From Lenisia limosa (Eukaryota > Breviatea), in contig LPNZ01009726.1 of assembly GCA_001655205.1 (NCBI GenBank), positions 1 through 36,135 of the forward strand: 36,135 bases of DNA, in the 5' to 3' direction. A program made the position numbers and the translations under genes. Each line of letters opens with the position of its first letter. The first letter of the stretch is position 1. Positions 9,304 through 20,400 of this stretch are shown piece by piece. Under the pieces are notes generated by a model. That model was not told where the DNA came from. It saw nothing but the letters and a program-made list of their open reading frames with translations, and searched no databases.

Positions 9304-12300
9304 TCAAGACGCCACCCCCCTTCCTAGACTTATGGTCTAAGATTTATATCTTGCCTTTGTCTTCAATACATAATTTTTTTTTAAAAAAAAAACACTGTGA
9401 TGTTTATTATAGATGTTATATACACGTATATATGATATAATATGCATTTCCTTATCATAAAAATCATCAAATTTCAGCAAAATGTCCCCAATTTACCTTC
9501 TCGAAAACTTCATGCGGTACAGACTCCCTCCATTGACCATCCTGAATATTGTTACAAAGCTCAAAGCGGACAAAAAGAAGAGTTTAGATAACTAAGCAGC
9601 ATTTCCCATACCTTGAGCGAAGGGTGCTCAATTGTAAACACAAGGTTATCTCGAAGGAAAGAAGTGTTGTCCAGGAAAGGTGTGGCCTTCTTGCTAAGAT
9701 TAATCACCGATCTAAAATGTCACATTTCATTAGCATCCTCAGCACAATCATTTTGACCATTGTAATCCTTTAGGTTACGATTCACTTTGTGTTTAAACAC
9801 AGCTTTGCAAACCGATTGTTCTTGGCAACGATCATTTGGTCAAAGTAAATGACCTCGTAATTGTCTGGGGAGGGGTCGAGTCGTTGTTCGATAAAGAGGC
9901 GGAACGCTTGAGTGTCCATCATTTCTCGGATGAAAGCCTAGGGAATTAATCGCTGTGCGTCAGGATGTGCAATCAGCCGGCAAGGCCTTGACTATCAAGT
10001 GAAAAAGAATAATATGAGACCATCGTGTGACAATTTTTTAAGAGGTCAAGAGGATGCTACAAGGCCATGTGGAACAATGATAGTGCTTTTATCTAAGACA
10101 CATCGGCTTTCAATTTATTTCAAAGTGTTACCTATTCCTACCCTGTCATCAGAGCTATTAGCCTTTAAGAAACCTTCACGATCGAACTGAATTTCTTCGA
10201 CTCCATCACCCTACATATTGAGCTTCTTTCAAATAAGGGAACTGTATATAATCCTGAAAGAAAACACCATTTGGTGTGACATTATAAAAGGTGAAAACGA
10301 AAACATGTCATCAATAAAAGCAATGAAAAATGAGAAAATATAATACATTCAAAATAACTAGTGTACAAAATTTGGGGAATAATGTCAAAAATAATGTGAA
10401 AATTAAAAAAAAAAACAGCACCTCAAAAATAGAATAATCGAAAGTTTTCTTGCAAAGTCTGACAACTTAATGAAACGTACGTTTTCAGCAGGGCGTAAGA
10501 ACTTCTTGTACTTGAGGAACAAAGAGACAAAGAACCAAAGGAACGCCTGACGGATGGCTGGAGGGTCGAATGTGCCGTGTGAAGGGCTTGGAGGAACTAA
10601 TAACGTGAATTGGGATCCAGAATAAGAAGGTCATTTCATAAAAGGGCTTCGCTGGTAACAGAACAAAGTGACTATATTATATGGAATAATCTCGGATAAA
10701 CATCGATATTTACTCTGCCATATTGAATGAAACTACAACGAGCAAACCGCTTTGGGAACCAGTACGCTTTCTGGCTTTCTCCTTCTTGAGTCTAGCCTTC
10801 TCGTTCTTTTGGGCCATGATATCACCAGAAGTACCAGCAAGGGGAACTCTAGGTGGGTGATAAGGAAGTTTGTCATTTGGATGAAAGAGTGTTCCCCTTA
10901 GTATTAATACTATGTATGTAACTGAGGACCTAAACGGGTAAAGCCTTAGGAAAAGGGCATTTTAAACGGCATTCCAATCGTCTTACCGGCCTTCGTTTGA
11001 GACTTTGATGGGTATTTCCTGAAGTGTAAGCAACATATATTCACATAAATTATTGGGGAATTCGTGTTAAAACGAAAAGCGCTGTGCGTGTGTATATTAT
11101 ATGTAGATAATATTATAAACACATATTAACCCTGAATAATTGTAGACAGAAATAAGGCCTTCGATATCAATATAGATACCTGGTAATAAGCTCACTCACC
11201 ATAGCAGGGTATGCAGAGTCACCAGCGTAAACTTCAGCAGAGAAAGGGTTGACTTCAATAGAGGCACACCTTAATATTAGAGAAAAAATTGAAGAAATAA
11301 AAAATTGAACAGGCTGCGTTTTTTTATCTCACTAGACTTAAACTTAAAAAAGCTTTTCGTGTGAACCCCATAAACATATTAAAATATCAATTAATAGTAT
11401 CCCCACTCTTTGAGCTTGTTGAGCAGTTTTTGATGTTGATGTTCCGGCAGACGAGGGAGCATTCTGGTGGCTTTCACGGTGTTATCGTCACAATTAAATA
11501 CAACAGCCTGGTGAAGAGGGTAAAAGGAAGTAATACAGATTTGATTAGGATTAAAATAACAAAACCAAAAACTGATTGTTTTAAAATGAAAAATGCATAT
11601 TGCAGCAAGGTAGAAGGAGGTGAAATAAACAAAAAGAAAAAGCACTTTCCCACACTTACCAAATAAATTTGGAAAATAAATGTGAATGACAACAAATAAA
11701 TACATGATGAAATTAAAAACCAAAAATATTGCATCCAATAAAAATTATCAATAATACTATAATTTATCTACACCTCCATCCTCCCAAACCCATCCTTCCG
11801 CATACCTCATGACCAGCATCGATGCTATTGAAATCCTCTGTTGGAACGCCCATACAGAAAGGGGTCGGCGCGTCAAGGTAATCATAGAGGTCAGGCGGGA
11901 GAACCTGTCAAGTGATGAGGGAGCGTGGGCTTTATATCGCCCGGGAAAATTTCGAAGAGATCTCCACTTCGGTTTGAAAAAGACCGGTAAAATATTGATA
12001 GTTTTCGAGGATTTATCGAGGAATTCTTGAACCAAAGTGAATCCCTATATCTGTCTCCTTCGAAACTGAAATGAAGATTTGATTTCAAACTTCCTCTCCC
12101 AGAAAAATTAGCAATACAAAAGAAAAGTATGTTCCATCTCAGCTTAGATATAATTTTAAATTTAACCCTTATTCCTGACTAACAGAAAAACATGTGGAGA
12201 TGACCCCCCCTACCGGAATGTATGTATGGGGGAATTTGAAGGGGTAGATTAGCGCCTGTATTGACTCCAAGACAGCCTAAATACGTGAAAAAAAAGACAA

Positions 12301-14212
12301 GACAAAGGCTCTGTTGCGGGCCACAGAAAGCCAATAGATTTACGAAGGCAGTCATTAGGCATACAACCCCGTGCAAACATCATATGTAGCTATATATATG
12401 TACATACGTCTCCTCACAAACCACAATAGTTGACCTGGCCTTGGCAGTGACGATGACTTGTGATTCTGTCAGAAGGCATGTGAAGAGGAACAGGATCTTT
12501 TGGTGGTCGAAGCAGCGGAACAGAATGTGCAGGGAGAACTGGTGGAAATGAATTGACCTCTTTCACTTTTTGACAAGCTAAGTCCATTGTTTGATATGAT
12601 ATTAAGATGAAAACAGATATGTATGACAAATACAACTCTTGAGTTTTGGCTGGAAGTATCCTAATATGTAATATAGTACATGTAATATGTAGAAAAATAT
12701 ATCATACCCCAAAATGTATCGGAATTTTCTCGGTTTTTTTTTGTTTCTGAACCGAAAGTGCCAAACGTCACTCACATCAAGAAGTGGAAGGTCGTTCACG
12801 GCAGGACGGCGGATGTAAAGCAGGCCAGGGAGGTTGATCGGGATCGGGACAGGGCAAGGGAGGCTCTGGGAGATATCCCTACGAAGTCCGCCATTGAGAA
12901 GCTCAGCACCTGGTCATATGGGATAAATATATTGTTCAACTATTATTGTCCACTCATCTTCGCTACTGAGAGCAGTCCAATACATTGAGTTCGATACAAG
13001 TGGATTTTGAATACTTTTGGAACTTACCTGGAAGGGGAAGTCGGACAGTTAATTGGCCTGCAGGGGGGACTGGAACGTGGTAAAGAAGCTGCTGAATGTA
13101 GGCAGTCACACACGTCGAGTTCTAAATTGTTTTAAAACTGTTTCTCCCATGCACGGTACCATTATTCGAATGTTGAAGGGTGGTTAAAGAATAAGGTTTA
13201 AGCCATCAACACCATATTACGGAGAGGGGCTCGAATATTCTTTCATTGATTTCATTCCAACAAGACTGACCTGAAGACCCCTTCTAAAAAGCTGGTAGAT
13301 TCCAGATAGCCAGGTACGATAGACGGAGAAGAAGGGCCAGTGGGAGACCACTACAAGATTGCATAATTCTTTTTAAACTTCCTAAGATTGCAAAACAACT
13401 ACTTTCAAATGAATACTCTTAACAATAACATGCGTAATTATAATAACAACAAAATAATCACTATGTGGACATTAGCGGGAAACACTGAAAAACCAACACC
13501 CCCCCCCACAGCAAATAGCCTTCTGGACAACATAAGTGAACTCTTCAGCTGGTGGCGCATCAAAAAGTTGAATGACCTCGGGACTCGCTGGTTCCCAGAA
13601 CCGAAGAACGGTGATATATGACCGAAGAGCCAAAGCAGAAGACTATTGCGGGAGTGATAATGGTTTTAAAAGTGAAAAGGAGTGATATGACGAGGCCACT
13701 CTGTTGCAAATTCCACTCTTACATCAGTGAAGGTAAATGGGTAGATGGTGATGTCATGGGTGTGCTGGTCAGTCGACTTACGGAGAACAGAGCCTTCGGG
13801 GAGGCAGAACTGAGGCGTCAATCAATGTCAACAATTTTATGAGGGAAAACAAGGAAAACAAAATGAGAAGACAGTTATCAGAAACGCATTATCTGAACAT
13901 GATTATTTGCACTTCTTTTCCATACAAGCCGAATGATCGTTGGATTAGCGAGATCTACTTACCATCGGAAGGCTGTGGGCAACCAACGGAGCATCAGCAT
14001 GATCTGTTGCTGGGAGCCGCTCAAGGACCTCAGGTCGATAGCAGCGCTGATTAAAGGGTGCTTAATGGTAAGAAGGCGGGAACTGAAGTCGGTTGCCTAC
14101 CATTTTCGTCTCGGCAATGGAAGATGGGGTGCTTCACGAGGCTTTTGTTTTCTGAATTTAAACCCACAATGCAAAAATAGTCGACCAGGCGGTCAATCTC
14201 GCCTTCCAACAT
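9304..14212 (-). CDS. DENN-domain protein (predicted Rab guanine-nucleotide exchange factor)
   Basis: Twenty-one exons in consistent phase give 600 aa, with no gap inside: 14212-14164, 14151-14101, 14060-13963, 13809-13723, 13642-13510, 13350-13271, 13121-13028, 12909-12776, 12538-12422, 12276-12214, 11904-11806, 11507-11401, 11269-11200, 11018-10987, 10848-10748, 10596-10481, 10210-10142, 9937-9813, 9711-9612, 9541-9497, 9336-9304. The complete tripartite DENN module is visible. uDENN: RPEVLERLPATDHADAPL, then PMFCLPEG. Core DENN: KAICLVSHWPFFSVYRTWL, LHILFRCFDHQKILFLFTCL, ALIYPFKFPHTYIP and VLPPDLYDYLDAPTPFCMGV. dDENN: IRQAFLWFFVSLFLKYKKFL and AFIREMMDTQAFRLFIEQRL. A Lys-rich segment (KARLKKEKARKR) separates core and dDENN. 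DENN proteins usually activate Rab GTPases on membranes; which Rab cannot be told here. The last exon (33 nt) is tentative, and the donor after exon 12 is not GT. Transcribed divergently from the cyclase gene. Confidence 0.92.
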
Positions 14213-14406
14213 GATAACTTTGGTGTTGTCCCAGTTTAACGTCTCTTCATGTCTACTGCCCCATCATATAATATCCTTCAGAGTAATTTAGTAACTATAA
14301 GCTTGTTTTAAATGTACTGAGGTGATTCCACAAAAACAAATAAAACGCCTTTTAAAAATTCGATAAAAAGTATCGAAATTATTCGAAAATTTAATACCTT
14401 CCATAA
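14213..14406. promoter_or_regulatory. Bidirectional promoter of the DENN and cyclase genes
   Basis: Only 194 bp separate the two opposed start codons. The AT-rich interval has an inverted repeat close to the cyclase start: TTCGATA (14359-14365), five-base spacer AAAAG, TATCGAA (14371-14377), followed by a further ATTCGAAAAT. The symmetry suggests a dimeric factor site. No experimental support can be seen in sequence. Confidence 0.4.
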
Positions 14407-17400
14407 ATGGCAAGTTCAGGTTTGAGCACTTTGTCACATCCGTTTAGAACTCCAGAACACACCAGCACTCATCCTCTCAAACTAGACCATCTTCATGACT
14501 TGAAAGAGGTAACACACATTTTGAAGTATCACCATGTTCGCCTTTCACTAAAAGGTCTTTTTGCACATCAGTGGCTTCGTGTAACAAGAAAACCCCCGAA
14601 AGGAGTACAATGCTAAGGAAGAATGAAGGTTTGAACTATTCTGAAAAAATGTTTTTAGTGGTGGACAAGTCATTTCACGAAGAAATTGACACGGCTGTCC
14701 GAGATGAACTGTTATGGTCTTCAAAAGTAGGGTAGTAACTGAAATCATATAGTGTCATCTGGTTTATCCTTTCATGCTTCAATAATAAGAATTTATCACA
14801 TTACCTTTGTGACAATCTAGGTCTCCTCTCAGATTCTCTGTATTTGGATCTTTCTGTTTTTTGGAGCAATTCAGGTTGGTGTGTTGGTTTGGCATCCTCA
14901 GGTTGATTTACTGTCAGATATGTGATTCACAGCAACAAATGAGAAATGTTTCTTTGGAGTTAACAATTCAAAAGTTCTGTTTCACATAAAAATGGTCTAC
15001 TATTCCATTTCATTTCAATATATCAGAGCATAATGGCCCCCTGTGTTTCATGGGCTATACTGCGAACTTTTTTAATAAATCCAAAAAAGATGTATATACC
15101 ACTTTTCAACGTATTTATCAATTAGATTGTCGAAGGAGAAATGGTACCTCCACCAGGTACCTCTGATGAGTTTCTGTCCTTTATCTTCGCCTGTGCTGCT
15201 TTGATGTTTGCGTTTTACGTCTACATGACAACTGTGGTGGCTTTCAAAATGCTCAAGGTTCAAAGTGAAGATGACGAAGTTGAGGTGCGCATGGATTTCT
15301 GGCATTTCATTGGTCATACCAGACTTAATTGAATTAGGTTCTACAAATCCACCATATCAGATCGAAAGCCAAATGAACATTTTCCTTGATCAAACAAGTT
15401 GACTATCACAGTATTTATCCTATAATGTTAATTCATTTCATTTTTGAGGATCATCTTCAGAATTTACTTCAATTAAAAACAACCAAAAAACATGCACGAC
15501 AGAAAACAAAGGTTAAACCTATTTTTATGACGAAATAATTGATGTATTTTACATTTTACCATACTCTAGACAAATAAGCAGCAACCTCGCCAAATAATTG
15601 TCATTAACAAATAAAATTATTTTCATTTGTGTAGCAACAAGAGTGTTACGTCTATTTTGTTAGTTCTATATCATATTTGGAGCAATTTTTCGCTTCAAAT
15701 AAATTCACAGATAGAGGAAATTTCACAGATACTATATGGACGGTGTGATATAATATGTACTTTTTCATATAACTGTTTACTTCTTAGAAGCCGTCAATGT
15801 GTCATAGAAACAACTATCGAAGCTCGCTTCCAAGCTCGGCCAGGTAACCAGAGTTTAAACAATCAAGTTAATTCATGAATTTATGTTAATAATATCACGT
15901 TTATACATCCATTTAGTAATGGATTGAGGTCAAGGGGAACGTCTGGTATGAACCCAAAATCTCAGGTGAACAAAGAAATCCAGAAAAAAGACCACATTGT
16001 CAGCTTCAAACTGCCAACAATATTTGAGGTAAGACATTTGCAATGTTGGTAACACCTTAGGTTCTCCTCATATCATTTAATTCTTTGAGGGCTGTTATGA
16101 CACTTTTGGCGTTGATATATTCCCCAGTTGCCTATCCGGGAACAGCTTATAGCTTGTCAGCAATGATTTGTTCATCAACTTTCCTCTGTTAGATGTCCTG
16201 TGTGATTCACTATTTAGTAATTTTAACCGGATTAACTTTAAAAGTTGCTATCATTGTCAGTAACGCTGTGATCGTCTGGTATCTAATCCTTCACTTTGGT
16301 AGGTTATCTCTTCTGAAACATTTTGCTCATTTCTCCAAGAGGCTGGAGGTGACAAAGCAACAGCTCTGTTTTTGATAGGTTTCTTTGAGGTCATTTCAAT
16401 TCTGATTCGCATTTCAAATATAGAAAGGTGAGATATGATGATTTATTTAACAATCTCAGATTTCGATTACTCACTGAAAGACGGTTTCGGTTCAAAAAGG
16501 AAACAAAACGAATGGGTATGGGAGCGTGAAATTAATACAAAATACATAAAAAAAACATCAATCACTTTAAAGGTGCACTCACCAACTCAATTCTACCTCC
16601 ACATGTTCAGGAACTTTTGAGGTGGGCTGCATGTGTCAATATTTAACAAATCATAACCATTTCATGATTCTGAGTTGTCTAATAAAGCTGACTATTCTAA
16701 CCAATTAGAAATGGAGACTCAACGCAAGACATTGTTGACCAGTTTCCTAACGTAACTATTCTCTTCATTTCGGTATGTTTTCATCATATGATATCATAAT
16801 ATTTTGGAATGATGTCAAAATTATTTGACTGCGCTCACTTTTAGTTGAAAATTGATGAGGCTGCTTTGAAGACACAAAAACCAGAAGCTGTAAGTGATAC
16901 AATGTAATGAACAAACTGAAAATCAAAAATAATATTTTTACAACCTTCTACTTAACATAATAATTCCTTTTGTAGATTGTGCGGCTTGTTTCAACAGTGG
17001 CTGTTGGGGTTGACAAATATGTCACGCAAACAGGATGGTATGTGTGCGACTATTATATTAAATCCACTAAATACGCGTCACATTTGTAGCTTCAAGCTTG
17101 AACAGGTGGAAGAGAGTATCCTTGTCGTAGGTGGACTACCCAGCACAATGGTATCCGCATTGAAGGTGAGAATGCAAATTTGATTTCAGAAAAGATTTTC
17201 TTGGAGCAATGTCCACAAGTCCAAGAAAGATTAGAATATTTTTGCCCAGTGTTTATCAAATGAATGTCAATGACACCTTAGGTTAGTCGAAGTCACATCA
17301 TGGTTGACAACCCAGGTTCTATTTTGTAGGCAGGAGCCACTAATATGATCATTCAATGATAACATGCACTATCAATATCTTCTTACTGTTATTGATGTTG

Positions 17401-20400
17401 CATAGTGTAGACGATATTGATCCTGGGAAACATGGAGCGGCTGCCATTGTCAGGGTCGGCAATGGCGTTATGAGTATCATTCAAAATGTGGGTCAAGCCA
17501 CATTTTTTGAAATGACGAAAAATGTTTGATATCATGTGTTCTGACATGACAAACTAGGTTAGAATGATCAGTTGTCGCTGCGGGGCACACACTGGTTCAG
17601 TGGTGGCTGGGATTCTTGGTAATGGGGAACATTTGACTGGGTGGCCGGTAATATTTTGAAATAGTATTAATTTATTCAATTTTCATTGACACTCTTTTTC
17701 ATATTACGGTAAACTTCTGTACAAAAGAAAATAATATATACTATGAGAAAAAATACGAGCATAAACTGAAATAAAACGCGCGTGGTGTTAAGAATTAATA
17801 TTTTCGCCATCAAGTTGATGATCATAAAATGAAAAAAAAATTGAAAAGTTACTGTTTTCTGCGCTTCCTTCAGAAATAAAATGTAAATATCTAAGAAATA
17901 TGATCCAGTTTTAAGGATAATAAATGATTTGGCGACCGTAAATAATCAACAATATTAATTAAATTTAACCTTGGGCAATGAATATTTTTCCTAAAATACT
18001 AGACAATGTTCAAAAAAGTGTAGTAAATAGTTTGTTATTTTTCACATTTTTGGTTCACCCCGAAGGAACTTCAACCTTTCATTGGTGCATGGTGGGTTCC
18101 ACATTCAATATTGCCAGTAGAACCAGTAACACGTCACCACTCAATACATTCCGTCTTTCCCCAACTGTCTTCCTTGCTCTAAGAGAGTCAACATGCATCG
18201 GCAGAGACCCGGAATATCATCCCATCGACGTGATTGAAGAAGATATTGGTATCCCAACAGAACGAACGACGTCCTTTTCACCTCCACCCAACCTCCACAT
18301 TCCAGGTTCCAGCTTTTTGACTCCTCAGTCATCACCAAAATCTGGGTCCAAGAATAGTAACCCAGTATTCACCGGACCACTACCGGATGAGTCATATTGG
18401 ACTACTTTCAGCGATAGCGATATGGCGGTGGAGGGTGATCAAGGTTGGCTTGTCTGAAAGTAGTGTTTTTAATGATAAATAGGTTTATGTCAGTAACATA
18501 CCAGAAAGCTATCAATATGAATTCAATACGTGTTCGGTTTTTTTTGAACTTTGTTGGAAGTTGGCAACATAAGCAAGTTGCAGTACATTAATTTTGATGT
18601 CGATTTATCACTACCCACTAGGGGAATGGCGAGCACGGCCTGATGGCTCAGTCGAAGCCAAAGGTGTTGGAACCATGCGGGTTTGGAAGGTGAGATGCTG
18701 TCCAAAATAAGCATTATCGGTCAGCTTCGGGAATACAGTAGTCACCACCAAATTTTGATTCTTTGTAGGTTGAAAATCTTTCGAAAGAGGAGGAAACAGT
18801 CGCTGCTATGAACTCAACGCGATCAATGGTCAGCAACTGGAAAGACGCTGCAAACACACCGGTTTGATAAATATAAGCTCAGCAATATGTACGACATATT
18901 TTCTTTTTCCGCAAAGAAATCTAACTTATGGTCCACAAATCACATCAATTTAACATCTATTGGCATTTTATCAGCTTATTGCTTGTAGGAACTTGGGGTA
19001 CCAATTTTTGAAGAGGCACCCTTGCCAATCAAAGGAGGGGATTACAAAGTCGACCATGTTCAATCCCTAGAATGTAGGCCATGTTTCTGACCGTTACGTT
19101 GCAGCTTTGGCGTCGATGTTTTCTGTTGTCAGCGAGTCCGGGGTGGGGTCAGCGTCATTGGCTTCGATGCATGGTCTTATTCTGAGACAGGAAAGCCACA
19201 CTCCAATGGGCGTAAGATGGGTTATCTTGAAAACGTGCGTATTTTGAAAGGCAGTATCATGACTCAAGAAAATTATACATTTGATAACAGCCCTTAGGTA
19301 TCTCAACTGATTCAAAGAAAGAATCACACTTCTTCATTCCTGTCAAGAAATTCGACATCTTGTGGGTTGCATTTTTGAAGCCGTTGAATATTGCCCACTT
19401 GTCACAATTTAGCAATGAGCAGAGCCAGTGACTCCATTGCTTACAGAAAACTCAAACCAAAGTGTGTAGCATCGCTTTCCCTAAAATTTTAAATTCCAAC
19501 CTACTAACACATCAGAAAGAAGAGCAGTGGTGGTGTCAAAGGAAATAAAGCGGTAAGCTTGTTTGGAGTTTGTCACATTCATTTTCAATCAAGCTGTTAC
19601 AATTCATATTGTGTTGCGACCTTCTCCGAAAATATTTAATTATTGATTCCTTCATTATATATGATAACTACATGTTGACAATGCGCCCATGTGTGGATGT
19701 TTTATTATCATGATTAATTAACCCCAATTCCATTTTCTACTGTTTTAATTAAATTATCCAGGTGGATCAAATAATTGGAATTCGAGTCACCAAATATATT
19801 GCAAAGTTCAAGCCTGAAATTGACCTTCGGTTCCAACGCGACATGAATGGTAGGTCAGGTCCTTGAAAACTGAATCTATATAGCCCGCCTTCAGCTAGAC
19901 ATTGAACAACATCTCGTAAGAATCGAGAAACAGTTCAATTATCCGTATCAGTCTTCACATAGGGTAATGTGATCAACCTCCTTTTTTATCTTGTAGAAAA
20001 TTGACATTATTGCAGCTCTCATGTACGCAGTTGTTGTGTCATTCTTTTTGATTTACACGTTCATCAAACCAGACCTTTATAGTAACATTTGGGTAAGCAG
20101 TCTAGAGTATATTATGAAGCTGTACTCATGTTTGTTTTACCCATTTATATAGCTTCGACGAATGCTGCATACCTGGGCAATCATTTTTCATCTCAGCAAC
20201 ATTTTAATTCAAAGTAATGACAATTTCAAAGAGTAGGCTCGTAATTCAAACCAACCATTATAGTATTCGAGAAATTGTTGTGATGCTGGCATGGGGAGCT
20301 ATGTCATGCTTCTACTCCCCTCTTAATGGCGACTTGGAAGTTACTGAGGACCGTTACCTTGAAGACTTTACCGTTGCCTTCATGGGGTGCTACATTGCCA

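Noticed and set aside
9089-9340. 83-codon open frame on the + strand
   Set aside because: No domain, no linked exons, and it overlaps the last DENN exon.
11391-11738. 115-codon minus-strand frame with hydrophobic N-terminal half
   Set aside because: Only 11507-11401 is DENN sequence; the hydrophobic stretch upstream is AT-rich intron preceding the CACCAG acceptor.
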